DNA from: a virus | DNA: 64,000 nucleotides | Virus record (IMG/VR): IMGVR_UViG_3300035670_013167 | Location: 42,764-106,763 of that record | Direction: 5' to 3' (one strand) | In this document: piece after piece, positions 1-7,780 of the stretch | Position numbering within the stretch: the first letter of the stretch is position 1 | Layout of the letters: each line of letters opens with the position of its first letter | Position numbers and translations under genes: made by a program | Notes under the pieces: generated by a model | Seen by the model: only the letters and a program-made list of their open reading frames with translations | The model's database searches: none | Told to the model about the DNA's origin: nothing

Positions 1-90
1 CTTAATAAATATGATGTTTATATGTGCGATAATGACAGCGTGTATGTGCCAATAGATTTAGAAAACTTAAAAGTAAAAAATAAAGCATAA
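1..90 (+). CDS. C-terminal fragment of an unidentified protein
   Basis: An open frame enters from the left edge and ends at TAA (88-90). The 29 visible residues read LNKYDVYMCDNDSVYV and end in KVKNKA. No family can be assigned. It lies 33 nt upstream of the next gene on the same strand and so may share its transcript. Confidence 0.5.
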   Translation, partial: LNKYDVYMCDNDSVYVPIDLENLKVKNKA

Positions 91-123
91 ATATATGAGT
101 ATTATTTTTTTGGAGAAAAACAA

Positions 124-1281
124 ATGAAATCTTTTCTTGATTATTTAAACGAAGAAAAACTAAAAGGAAGTCAACATAAATTAGACATTAATAAAAATGG
201 AAAATTAGACAAGTTTGATTTCAAAGCATTACAAAATAAAAATAAAATTAAAAAAGAATATGTTAATGATCAAGGAAAATTAATAGAAAAACCAGAAGTA
301 AAAAAAATAGCAGATTATGACGGACCAAATCCTAAAAGCCCACCAGAAAAAAATGCTGCATCCTACAAACCGGCAAATGACAACACAAAATCTCCCACTG
401 TAGATGTAGAAAAAAATGGACTAGGAGAAATGGGAGATCAAAAATTAAAATACGAACCAAACACAGAATACAAACAAGAAATAGTAAAAGCTTCTTGGGC
501 AAAAACTGAAAACTTCTTAAATAAAACAAAAGGAATGTCTTTATCAGAGTTTACCAAATATATGCTTGATGAATGCGGTTGCGGAGCCGTTCAGGATGAA
601 GAGCTTCCTTATGTAACAGCTTACACAACAGGAAAATTTCAACCACATCCTCCAGAAGCGGTCAAATACGTTGTTGTTCTAGCAAATAAAAATAATAATA
701 TATTAGACAACATGATAAGAGAAATGAAATCAACCGGGATGTTGGGAAAGCTTATGCAGGCTTTGCTGGAGAATCCAGAAGCTTACGATGAATTAACAAA
801 CTTATTAGGCGATTCTCAACAAGGACCTAGCAGATGTAAATTGTTGGCAAAATCAATGAGCAATTCCTATCAAAACTTCTTAAAAGATCAAAGCTCAATG
901 TACGAATCAGTAAGCTCTCCAATCGGATTTGACGTGGAAGACGATGATATGGACATGGAAGACGATGATATGGACGATGATATGGACATGGAAGACGATG
1001 ATATGGACATGGAAGACGATGATATGGACATGGAAGACGATGATATGGACATGGAAGACGACGATATGGACATGGAAGACGACGATATAGACATGGAAGA
1101 CGACGATATGGACATGGAAGACGACGATATGGACATGGAAGACGACGATATGGACATGGAAGACGACGATATGGAAGAAAAAGAATTAGATGCAACAAAA
1201 TTTGCACCAAGAATTAAGAAAAAATTCGCCCATAATCATTTATTAGATGCCATGAAAGAATTTGATCATTTTAGAAAGTGA
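124..1281 (+). CDS. CTS-tagged acidic repeat protein with an EF-hand-like loop
   Basis: 385 aa; ATG is preceded by GGAG at a good distance. It starts MKSFLDYLNEE, the T4 capsid-targeting-like motif shared by many proteins here. Residues about 22-33 (DINKNGKLDKFD) fit an EF-hand or dockerin calcium loop, with acidic or amide side chains at positions 1, 3, 5, 9 and 12. A middle region (about 115-260) has no recognised domain. Residues about 272-356 are a tandem repeat of DDDMDME, followed by a basic tail ending HFRK. The stop codon TGA coincides with the terminal bases of the adjacent TnpB element, so the natural C-terminus may have been cut by that insertion. The function is unknown. An injected, metal-binding or DNA-mimicking acidic protein is an inference. 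Confidence 0.85.
   Translation: MKSFLDYLNEEKLKGSQHKLDINKNGKLDKFDFKALQNKNKIKKEYVNDQGKLIEKPEVKKIADYDGPNPKSPPEKNAASYKPANDNTKSPTVDVEKNGLGEMGDQKLKYEPNTEYKQEIVKASWAKTENFLNKTKGMSLSEFTKYMLDECGCGAVQDEELPYVTAYTTGKFQPHPPEAVKYVVVLANKNNNILDNMIREMKSTGMLGKLMQALLENPEAYDELTNLLGDSQQGPSRCKLLAKSMSNSYQNFLKDQSSMYESVSSPIGFDVEDDDMDMEDDDMDDDMDMEDDDMDMEDDDMDMEDDDMDMEDDDMDMEDDDIDMEDDDMDMEDDDMDMEDDDMDMEDDDMEEKELDATKFAPRIKKKFAHNHLLDAMKEFDHFRK
935..1175 (+). repeat. 21-bp tandem coding repeat (DDDMDME)n
   Basis: About eleven copies of a 21-bp unit encode DDDMDME, with one shortened copy near 973. The first copies use GACGATGAT and the later ones GACGACGAT for the same residues. This points to stepwise expansion of a founder unit, by slippage or unequal recombination, with the 3' copies the most recent. 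Long ORFs on the opposite strand here are artefacts of the repeat. Confidence 0.9.
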
Positions 1282-1400
1282 ACTACCCACCCGCTAAAGC
1301 GAGTGGGCTTCAAGTTTCATAGCCTTGTCTAACGACAACGACTCCACTTGTTTTTGTTTATTGAGCGACTTGGTTCCCAAGCCACTCATATTCAAACCTT
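1279..1400 (-). ncRNA. Predicted omega RNA (TnpB guide) region
   Basis: In characterised TnpB systems the guide RNA overlaps the 3' end of tnpB and runs past the right-end hairpin, with the first bases beyond the element acting as guide. Here that would place the scaffold over the tnpB tail and the 1286-1307 hairpin. The guide would then read into the minus strand of the acidic gene's 3' end, starting TTTCTAAAATGATC. The extent is inferred from family knowledge, not seen directly. Confidence 0.4.
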
Positions 1401-2460
1401 GTTTTAGTATGTTGAGACTAGCGTTATAGTCTCGGTCAATGTTCTTTCCGCAAACGCATTTCCATTCACGGTCTTTCAGCGTCAACTCTTGATTGATGTG
1501 TCCACAATCATAGCAAGTTTTACTGCTCGGAAAGAATCTGTCTATTTTCACAATTGTTCGCCCGTACCATTCTGCCTTGTAGGATAGTTGACGAACAAAC
1601 TCTCCCCAACCGCAATTCATCACTGATTTTGCCAACTTATGATTACGCATAATGCCTTTAACATTAAGGTCTTCTACGCATATGACTTGGTTTTCGTCAA
1701 TCAACTTTTTGGAAAGTTTATGCAAGAAGTCCGTTCTATTGTTGGTGATTTTTTCATATATCTTGGCTAGTTTTATTCTTTGTTTATTTCTAGTTGATCC
1801 TCCTTTATTCTTTTTGCTTAACTGTTTTTGGTTGTATTTCAAATTCTTTTCTAGTTTGTGGTAGTGTTTGGGGTTGTCAAAAACTTCGCCGTTGGAACAA
1901 ACAACAAAATTTTTGATGCCCAAATCAATGCCTATTTTGTTCTTGTTTTTCTTGAGTTTATTTTGCCCAACCTCACAAGTCAACGAAACGAAGTATTTGT
2001 TGGTGGAAGTCTTGGATATGGTAATGAACCTTATCTCTCCAAATTCACGATGGATGTTTAGTTTGATTCCTTCCTTGAATTTGGGGAAATATATCTTGTC
2101 TTTTTTGATTGAAATGTGTTGCGGAACTCTAAATGACTGTTTCTTGTGCTTTGACTTGAAAATTGGAAACTTGGTTTCTTTCCTGAAGAACTTGTTGTAT
2201 GCTGTATCTAAATCTCGTAATGTATGTTGCAATGTTTGGCTGTTCACTTCCTTGAGCCAGTTGTATTCAGTCTTCTTTTTAACTTTGGTTAGTTCATTGG
2301 CACAATCGTAATAGTTCAATGTCTTTTTGTTGTCCAAATATTCTTCTTTTCGTCTGTTCAAGAAGTAGTTCCACACAAACCTTCTGCAACCAAAGTGCTG
2401 GCTCAGTTTTTCTTTTTGGTCTTTTGTGGGTAGTAGTTGAAACTTGAACGACTTTAGCAT
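1294..2460 (-). CDS. tnpB: TnpB RNA-guided endonuclease (IS200/IS605 OrfB)
   Basis: 388 aa, the usual TnpB length. The N-terminus MLKSFKFQLLPTKDQKEKL is typical. The RuvC acidic residues are present in GIDLGIKNF, CVEDLNVKG and DRDYNASLNIL, and a four-cysteine zinc ribbon (CYDCG, CVCG) sits between the last two. TnpB proteins are RNA-guided dsDNA nucleases and the ancestors of Cas12. Nothing in the frame looks broken, so activity is plausible. The stop codon lies inside the loop of the terminal hairpin, as in other family members. Confidence 0.95.
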   Translation of the reverse strand: MLKSFKFQLLPTKDQKEKLSQHFGCRRFVWNYFLNRRKEEYLDNKKTLNYYDCANELTKVKKKTEYNWLKEVNSQTLQHTLRDLDTAYNKFFRKETKFPIFKSKHKKQSFRVPQHISIKKDKIYFPKFKEGIKLNIHREFGEIRFITISKTSTNKYFVSLTCEVGQNKLKKNKNKIGIDLGIKNFVVCSNGEVFDNPKHYHKLEKNLKYNQKQLSKKNKGGSTRNKQRIKLAKIYEKITNNRTDFLHKLSKKLIDENQVICVEDLNVKGIMRNHKLAKSVMNCGWGEFVRQLSYKAEWYGRTIVKIDRFFPSSKTCYDCGHINQELTLKDREWKCVCGKNIDRDYNASLNILKQGLNMSGLGTKSLNKQKQVESLSLDKAMKLEAHSL

Positions 2461-2526
2461 ACAATGGTATGTACGCAGACCGATTCAAATTTATACGATA
2501 ATTATGGTTTTTGTAAACGGCAAATA

Positions 2527-2763
2527 TTAAAGTCTTTCCGAAGTCTGCACCCAGTGGTAGTACTCGCTGCTCGCACCAAGACTTTTGATCGCTTCTGAAA
2601 TATAACCATAAGTAGAACGATGTGATGCCGCCTCTGGAGGAAAATCTGTATTTTCGTCCGTGTCTGCTCGGTTACAAGCCTCTAGAACCGAAAATAGCAT
2701 ATCAACAGCTTGTTTCTTTGTTATTTTATTGTTTTGTCCCATCCACTCATTAAAACTTTTCAT
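2527..2763 (-). CDS. Small CTS-tagged protein
   Basis: 78 aa. The start is chosen at 2763 because the ATG follows AAAGGTGAAATT and opens the MKSFNEWMGQN motif. The frame continues 26 codons upstream only through a GT microsatellite. After the tag the protein is soluble and mixed alpha-helical (KQAVDMLFSVLEACNRAD). No known domain was recognised. Packaging in the phage head is inferred from the tag only. Confidence 0.75.
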   Translation of the reverse strand: MKSFNEWMGQNNKITKKQAVDMLFSVLEACNRADTDENTDFPPEAASHRSTYGYISEAIKSLGASSEYYHWVQTSERL

Positions 2764-2797
2764 AATTTCACCTTTCTTGAACGACAGCATATATATA

Positions 2798-2823
2798 GTG
2801 TGTGTGTGTGTGTGTGTGTGTGT
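2798..2823. repeat. (GT)13 microsatellite
   Basis: A 26-bp perfect GT run follows an AT run (ATATATA) in the divergent intergenic region. It sits about 35 bp upstream of the 2763 start codon, where length changes could alter promoter spacing. Confidence 0.95.
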
Positions 2824-2841
2824 AATTTTACCGCCATTCAT

Positions 2842-2864
2842 CCCAGCCCCTAAAGGGGACTGGG
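2842..2864 (-). other. Orphan IS605-like right-end hairpin or terminator
   Basis: On the minus strand CCCAGTCCCC, loop TTTA, GGGGCTGGG resembles the right-end hairpin of the intact TnpB element 1.5 kb away (same TTTA loop, same CCCA/TGGG base). On the plus strand it is followed by TTTTCT, so it could instead be a terminator. A run of eight G (2874-2881) follows. It may be the relic of a second element. Confidence 0.4.
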
Positions 2865-2883
2865 TTTTCTGACGGGGGGGGCG

Positions 2884-2891
2884 TATAAATA
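2884..2891 (+). promoter_or_regulatory. TATAAATA late-promoter-like box
   Basis: TATAAATA lies 3 nt before the ATG of the ATP-grasp gene, inside the string GGCGTATAAATAAAA, which recurs before the gene at 44963. The spacing is shorter than at the other leaderless candidates, so its use as a promoter for this ATG is doubtful. Confidence 0.4.
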
Positions 2892-2894
2892 AAA

Positions 2895-3851
2895 ATGAAA
2901 ATATGCGTTCTTAATGATCCTTCTTGGGACGAGCCATTTAATCCAGAATTTTATTTAAAAAATCACATTTGTGAAAAACACGATGTTTTTTATAAATCTT
3001 CATGTGATTACTTAAAAAGCATATCAAAAAAGTACGATCTGTTCTTGAATTTTTGTGATGCTCCTTTTGTAGAAAAAAGGCCAGGAATAGACATTGTATT
3101 GTGTCTTGAAAAATTAAGAGTGCCATTTACAGGTGCTTACTCGTTTTGTTACGAACCATCAAGAAACAAAATGAAAAATATTTGCAATGGCATTTCAATA
3201 CTTATGCCAAAATCAGCAACAGTTGCAAACTTAGATAGATTATCAGAAAAATTAGTTAGCCATATTGATTATCCAATGATAGTCAAACAGTCAAATAGCT
3301 ACGGAAGCGTAGGTCTTACAAAAAAATCAAAAGTAAATAATTTTGAAGAATTGAGAAATCAAGTTCAAGAAATGCTGTGTCATTTCCAAGCAGTTAGAAT
3401 AGAAGAATTCATAGAAGGAAAAGAATTTAGTTGTCTGATTTCTCAAAATCCACTAGATATAAAAAATCCAATAGCATACGAACCAGTAGAAATTAATTTC
3501 CCAAAAGAAGAATCTTTTAAACATTCCGATCTAAAATGGGTTGATTATGAAAAAATGAATTGCTCGCCTGTTGAGATTTCAGAATTGTCCGAAGAAATAA
3601 AAAATATATGCAAAAAATTATTTATTCATACAAATGGAAGAGGCTATGCGAGATGCGACTTAAGAATGAATAATAAAAAAGAACTATACATGCTTGAAAT
3701 AAACTACCAAGCAGGAATACTTTACTCAAAAGAAAATCCAGGAACGGCAGATATAATTCTATTGAACGAAAAAAATGGACATGAAAAATTCATGGAATAT
3801 TTAATAAAGTCCGCGTTCGTAAATGTTTCGTTGAATAATCACATAATCTAG
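2895..3851 (+). CDS. ATP-grasp ligase (D-Ala-D-Ala ligase-like)
   Basis: 318 aa. The ATP-grasp core is visible: the lysine-bearing strand and glycine loop YPMIVKQSNSYGSVGL (about 126-141), the IEEFIEGKEF strand, and the metal/ATP site RCDLRM...LYMLEIN near 255-275. Layout and length match D-alanine-D-alanine ligase relatives, which join amino acids or peptides through an acyl phosphate. The substrate cannot be read from the sequence. It stands alone on the plus strand, convergent with the methyltransferase 2 bp downstream. With the amidoligase, HldE and glycosyltransferases in this window it may belong to an envelope- or virion-modifying set (inference). Confidence 0.85.
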   Translation: MKICVLNDPSWDEPFNPEFYLKNHICEKHDVFYKSSCDYLKSISKKYDLFLNFCDAPFVEKRPGIDIVLCLEKLRVPFTGAYSFCYEPSRNKMKNICNGISILMPKSATVANLDRLSEKLVSHIDYPMIVKQSNSYGSVGLTKKSKVNNFEELRNQVQEMLCHFQAVRIEEFIEGKEFSCLISQNPLDIKNPIAYEPVEINFPKEESFKHSDLKWVDYEKMNCSPVEISELSEEIKNICKKLFIHTNGRGYARCDLRMNNKKELYMLEINYQAGILYSKENPGTADIILLNEKNGHEKFMEYLIKSAFVNVSLNNHII

Positions 3852-3852
3852 A

Positions 3853-4536
3853 TTATTTTTTAATTATAATAGAAGTTATACTTGTTGGGCCAACTCTAAA
3901 AACTTTTACGGACTTAATATTTTCTTCTAAATATTTTAATTCGCCATCTGAGAGACTATGTGGCTTTGAAGTTTCTACATTAAAATTATTGTGTTTTTCA
4001 AATTGATCTAATAATTCAAGCGGAGTCACATAACCAGGAATTCCCCATCCCCAAGTTTGTGCTTTTTCAGGAACTTCAACTTCAATACTACTGTGCAAGT
4101 CTTCTAATATGTAAACTCCTCCAGATTTCAAAGATCTAAAAAAATAAGCAAATGTTATTTGTTGGTCATAAACATTATGCGATCCATCATCTATTATAAC
4201 ATCATAATTTTGTAGCTTTTTAGAATATTCAATAACTAAATCTCTTCTAGATTGATCAAACCATTCAGTAGTTATTCTTTCTGAATCTTTTATTTCATGT
4301 AAATTTATATCAAGACCTAGTATTTTTGCATTTGGAAAATAATCTCTCCACACTTTTAGGGAATTTCCAGGCACCCAACCAACTTCCTCCCAAAACCCCC
4401 CTATTCCGATTTCACAAAGCAAACTTACTTGGTCCCTAATCGAGCCAAGTGCTTCTTCATATGCGGTATTATAATAATTGTGAGTAAAATCTTTATCAGT
4501 CGGATATTTTTTAGAAATTTCACTTAAAGTTTTCAT
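3853..4536 (-). CDS. Class I SAM-dependent methyltransferase (MycE/CmcI-like)
   Basis: About 227 aa. CEIGIGGFWEEVG is the SAM-binding glycine motif; ILGLDINL is the acidic end of strand 2; YDVIIDDGSHNVYDQQ and GGVYILEDLHSS are typical of the sugar O-methyltransferase/cephalosporin hydroxylase-like group. ATG 4536 is chosen over GTG 4548 because it overlaps the upstream 58-aa gene's stop (ATGA) and GGA lies upstream. Small-molecule or sugar O-methylation is the likely activity; the target is unknown. Confidence 0.85.
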   Translation of the reverse strand: MKTLSEISKKYPTDKDFTHNYYNTAYEEALGSIRDQVSLLCEIGIGGFWEEVGWVPGNSLKVWRDYFPNAKILGLDINLHEIKDSERITTEWFDQSRRDLVIEYSKKLQNYDVIIDDGSHNVYDQQITFAYFFRSLKSGGVYILEDLHSSIEVEVPEKAQTWGWGIPGYVTPLELLDQFEKHNNFNVETSKPHSLSDGELKYLEENIKSVKVFRVGPTSITSIIIKK

Positions 4537-4709
4537 TTTTGATTCCACATCTCCCAGTTTTGTTCTGATTTTTTTTTATTACCTTCTTTATAGCCTTCTA
4601 AATAAGCTTTTTTTAGTAAGCTTAAATTTTTGTCATCTTCAAAATGCTGATTTTTCAACCACATTTCAAATAAATAATTAGGATCTATATAAAAATCATC
4701 AGTGCTCAT
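4533..4709 (-). CDS. 58-aa hypothetical protein, translationally coupled
   Basis: The frame opens at ATG 4709, overlapping the stop of the Sm-like gene (ATGA), and closes with TGA overlapping the methyltransferase start (ATGA). It encodes MSTDDFYIDPNYLFEM and ends WEMWNQK, and is charged with helical potential. Coupling on both sides is the main reason to call it. No family was recognised. Confidence 0.7.
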   Translation of the reverse strand: MSTDDFYIDPNYLFEMWLKNQHFEDDKNLSLLKKAYLEGYKEGNKKKSEQNWEMWNQK

Positions 4710-4987
4710 TCTGTTATCACCATGTTGTTTTTAGGAATTACAATTCCATTTCCAAATTGACCATTATATCCATTTCTTAAATCATCTTCTGGTTCTGACA
4801 TGAGAACAACATGAATTAAAGAAATTTTATACTCTTCATCCTTAGAAAAAGGCATAAGAGGCATGGTGGCGATACCTTCAGGAGTCATTATAAATTTTTG
4901 TGGTTTTTTTAATAAAACAAAATTTTCCTGAACTTCGGCTTCTGAAATTATATCTTCACCCGATACTAATTTTATAACTTTTATCAT
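4706..4987 (-). CDS. Sm-like (LSm) fold protein
   Basis: 93 aa. The start MIKVIKLVSGEDIISEAEV and the later KPQKFIMTPEGIATMPLMPF follow the pattern of phage Sm-like proteins (a strand-rich small barrel; the family is common in T4-like cyanophages). Such proteins are presumed RNA-binding or assembly factors, but the phage members are uncharacterised. The gene begins 2 bp after the dnaE stop and is coupled to the 58-aa gene. Confidence 0.7.
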   Translation of the reverse strand: MIKVIKLVSGEDIISEAEVQENFVLLKKPQKFIMTPEGIATMPLMPFSKDEEYKISLIHVVLMSEPEDDLRNGYNGQFGNGIVIPKNNMVITE

Positions 4988-4989
4988 TT

Positions 4990-7505
4990 TTAATCCTCTG
5001 TTTTTGGTACATCAAAAGGGCAATCATCTTCATCCATTATAACAGGATCTATAGAAAATCTCAACTTCATTTGTTTGCCTCCTCTAGATGGACTTAGAAA
5101 TCTAGAAAAAAGCAAATCATGTTCAATTGGATTAACATCTGTGATACCTAGACAATAACAGACCAAAGAACCAACTACGCTACCGCGACCTGGACCTACA
5201 GCCTCTGACCCGTCTCCATAACCTAGTAATTTTGGACAGATTCTTCTAGCCTCGTCAGTCATCATTTTTTGAATCAAAAAGTAGCTAGCGAATCCTTTTT
5301 GACATATCAATTGATATTCTTCTTTTATTCTGTCTAAATATTTTTTATTTTTAGGCAATCTTCTGAGCTTAAAGCCAATTTGTATGGCTTCTAATAATTT
5401 TTCTTCAGATTCAGGAATATAGGGTAATTTTATAGACCTGTCTAACTCTACACCCTTCGATCTTTGGGCGATTTTAGTTGTATTTATTTTGGCTTGCTCA
5501 AAAATTTCATAAGGAATATCTTCACTATAGTCACTTAGCCATTTTGCATTTAATTCTTCTTCGCTTTTCATCCAAAGATTTTGATCTTGAAGCTCAAACA
5601 AATCTGCCGTTTCGTTTTCTGCTTTTTTTTCTTCTATTTCCTTTAAGGTCTTCTTTGTTTGAACCATTAACATAAGACGCTGCATTTTGCTATCTTCTTG
5701 CAAGCAGTAATGACAATCATTACTTAATATTATTGGCAAATTGTATTTTTCATGAGCTTTAATTATAAACTTGTTATAAGGCTTTTGCTTGTTAAAATCC
5801 AAAAGCATTATTTCAAGATAAAAATTATCTTTGCCAAAAAATTCGATATATCTCTCGACCATTCTAAAGCCTTCTTCTTCGCCGCCACGGTCAAAGGCCT
5901 GTCCTATTTCAGAATTATAACAACAAGATGTAAAAATTAATCCTTCTTTATGATCTTGCAATAATTCGTAATTTATTCTTGGTCTGTAATAGAAGCCTCT
6001 AGTCCATGCGGCAGAAGACAAGTTAACTAAATTACTGTAGCCTTTTTGGCTATAAGCTATGGCTAATAAATGAAAAGATTTTTTAAAGTCTTTTCTTTCT
6101 TCTGGACTCATATGTTCGGTAATTTCCGAAGCTTTTTGTCCGATATTTAAAGTGGGTTGAAGAGGATTGATGTAAAGTTCACAGTTATGAACTATAAAAT
6201 CACTAACATAACTATTATCTTCTTCAACCTCAAAATTAAAAACTTCTATATTTTTTTCTTCTACTGATATACTAGAGATAGGCTTGATTATGTAATTATT
6301 TTTAATAAAGTTTCTTCTATATTTTACATTTTCGGTTATAGGGACAGTATAACAAGTTCTTCCATCTAAAGTTTTATTAGAATACACATTTGACCAAAAA
6401 CCTAAATTAGAAATTATTATTCGAACCTGATACGCGAGGTGGGAGGAGGATGTGCGTAAAGTTTTTTGTTTATTTTTTTTATTTATTTTTTTGCCATCTC
6501 CATCTAACAAGCCATCTAAAAATGCTTTTTGTACTTTTCGTGGCGAATCAAAAATTTGATGAGGGATTTTTTTATTTTTTGATCCCATTCCAATCAAATC
6601 AGACACAACATAACACAAAGGAAGGCAACAAAAACAACAATCCATTTTACTATTTTCTTTATCTTCATAGCACGAAAGATTGATTCCAAATTTATTCAAA
6701 AAATTTGCTGCTCTTTTTGCCAAATCAAGTTCAAAATAATTAAGAGAAAACCTCATGCCGCCTGTAAGCCTGCCATCTTTTTTAGAAAAACTTCCTTCTG
6801 CTGCGAACAGTCCTAAAAAATATGCAAATTCCTCATCTAATTCTATGAACAAAGGAATTTTTTCCCACTTTTTTTGTCCTTTCGAAAAAAATAAATTATC
6901 TATTTTGATTTCATCAGGTTGATATTCTTCTAATTTTATTTTAATATTTTCATGTACATCTTGCATTTGTGGAAATGCAACATAACTAAAATGATTATCT
7001 AGACCCAAACCTGATCTGTGTCTTTTAACAATAATATTCTCTGTTTTTGTCCAAGAATAATTGCCATGTTTGTCAAAAATCATAACTGGGTGGTCTCCAG
7101 TTAGTTGAGTTGTCTTCTTCGATCTTCCTACGCCAGATAATTTGATACTGTAAATTTTACCATTATAATTTTTTTTCATTATTCTCAAAACCGATTTAAA
7201 TCTACCTTTGTGCGTGAGAACTTTATCTCCGACATCTATTTCCGATATGTCCTTAAAACCATCAATTGTATGAATTGGAGTCCCAGCAGGCATACAAGCA
7301 AATATAGGATTTATTCCATACTTTTCACATGCTTGAATTTGCCTTGGAATTCCACCTAGAGAACCATGGTCACTTATACAGAGAAATTGTTGATTGATCT
7401 CTTTGGCTCTTTTAGCATATTCGTGCGCTGTGCCGTATCCGTCAAGAACAGAAAAATCAGAGTTAACTAGTGCAGGTGAAGATGTTCAAAACCAACAATC
7501 TTCAC
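4990..7505 (-). CDS. dnaE: DnaE-type DNA polymerase III alpha, N-terminal part, with intein and frame break
   Basis: Upstream of the intein the frame reads SDHGSLGGIPRQIQACEKYG, the PHP-domain start of DnaE. The C-extein begins CELYINPLQPTLNIGQ and continues to GPGRGSVVGSLVCYCLGITD and LLFSRFLSPSRGG. It then ends at PKTED with no PDIDIDF-type palm carboxylates, so the catalytic half must be encoded elsewhere or is missing. A GTG start at 7505 follows AGGAG (7514-7518) and gives VKIVGFEHLHLH, then TAG. The continuation SDFSVLDGYGTAHEYAKRAK is in another frame, 8 nt on (7462-7469). No usable start exists in the second frame before the intein. Possible explanations are recoding (bypass or -1 shift), a recent mutation, or a sequence error. 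Confidence 0.8.
6184..7296 (-). mobile_element. Intein with LAGLIDADG endonuclease in DnaE (371 aa)
   Basis: It starts at Cys in CMPAGTPIHTIDG (block A), has the block B-like TGDHPVMIF, two LAGLIDADG motifs (FLGLFAAEGSF and FLDGLLDGDG), and ends VSDFIVHN before +1 Cys of CELYIN. Splicing would restore INPIFACELYINP, a conserved DnaE stretch in the PHP domain. All splice-junction residues (Cys1, His-Asn, Cys+1) are present. Confidence 0.93.
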
Positions 7506-7509
7506 CTGC
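7462..7509 (-). promoter_or_regulatory. Perfect 12-bp hairpin plus 8-nt frame-breaking insert at dnaE start
   Basis: On the minus strand GCAGGTGAAGAT (7509-7498) and ATCTTCACCTGC (7483-7472) pair perfectly around a 14-nt loop. The 5' arm contains the GTG start codon; the 3' arm encodes the HLHLH metal site. Two bases later an 8-nt block, TAGTTAAC (7469-7462), places a stop directly after the CAC codon. Removing those 8 nt joins HLHLH to SDFSVLDG exactly as in canonical PHP domains. Stop immediately after a take-off codon next to a stem-loop is the layout of T4 gene 60 bypassing. Confidence 0.6.
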
Positions 7510-7560
7510 TTGTCTCCTTTCTGCGTCATTTTTTTTCTCTGCTGCGTGGTGTTGCTTAAA

Positions 7561-7770
7561 CTAATCCTTCTTCAATTGCTTTTTTTTCCAATCTTCCCAT
7601 TTAGAATTAGCTAATGAGACTTTATTTTCTAAAGCAGTTTTTTTATTTTTATAGTCTTCAAAGTATTTTTTAAATTCTTCTTCCAGCAACTTTTTTTCTT
7701 CATGTATTGCGGCAACAGCCTTGCTAAAAACAGCAAATTCTTCAGTTAATAACAATTCAATTTCATTCAT
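7561..7770 (-). CDS. Small coiled-coil protein
   Basis: 69 aa; ATG preceded by GAAAGG. It is a highly charged single helix with heptad-like spacing (EEKKLLEEEFKKYFEDYKNK). It lies between clpP (10 bp) and dnaE on the same strand. No family was recognised. Confidence 0.7.
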   Translation of the reverse strand: MNEIELLLTEEFAVFSKAVAAIHEEKKLLEEEFKKYFEDYKNKKTALENKVSLANSKWEDWKKKQLKKD

Positions 7771-7780
7771 AAAAACCTTT

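Larger units (their letters stand above)
1278..2520 (-). mobile_element. TnpB-only IS200/IS605-family element
   Basis: The unit consists of an intact tnpB and a terminal hairpin at the tnpB 3' end (1286-1307; CCCACTCGC, loop TTTA, GCGGGTGGG), followed by TAGTTCAC, as is typical of the right end of this family. No TnpA (Y1 transposase) gene is present, so the element would need TnpA in trans. The left boundary is not certain; it lies in the 60 bp upstream of tnpB, where no direct repeat is expected for this family. The right boundary abuts the stop codon of the acidic repeat gene. Confidence 0.7.

Noticed and set aside
827-1210. Long ORFs on the minus strand opposite the ac acidic repeat gene
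   Set aside because: They are antisense readings of the 21-bp repeat (periodic RRLPCPY and SMSISSS); the plus frame has an SD and sensible ends.
1294-2460. Complete IS605 with TnpA
   Set aside because: No Y1 transposase frame is present beside tnpB on either strand.
2527-2841. 104-aa form of the 2763 gene with a THTHTHTH segment
   Set aside because: The added residues come from translating the GT microsatellite; the SD and tag place the start at 2763.
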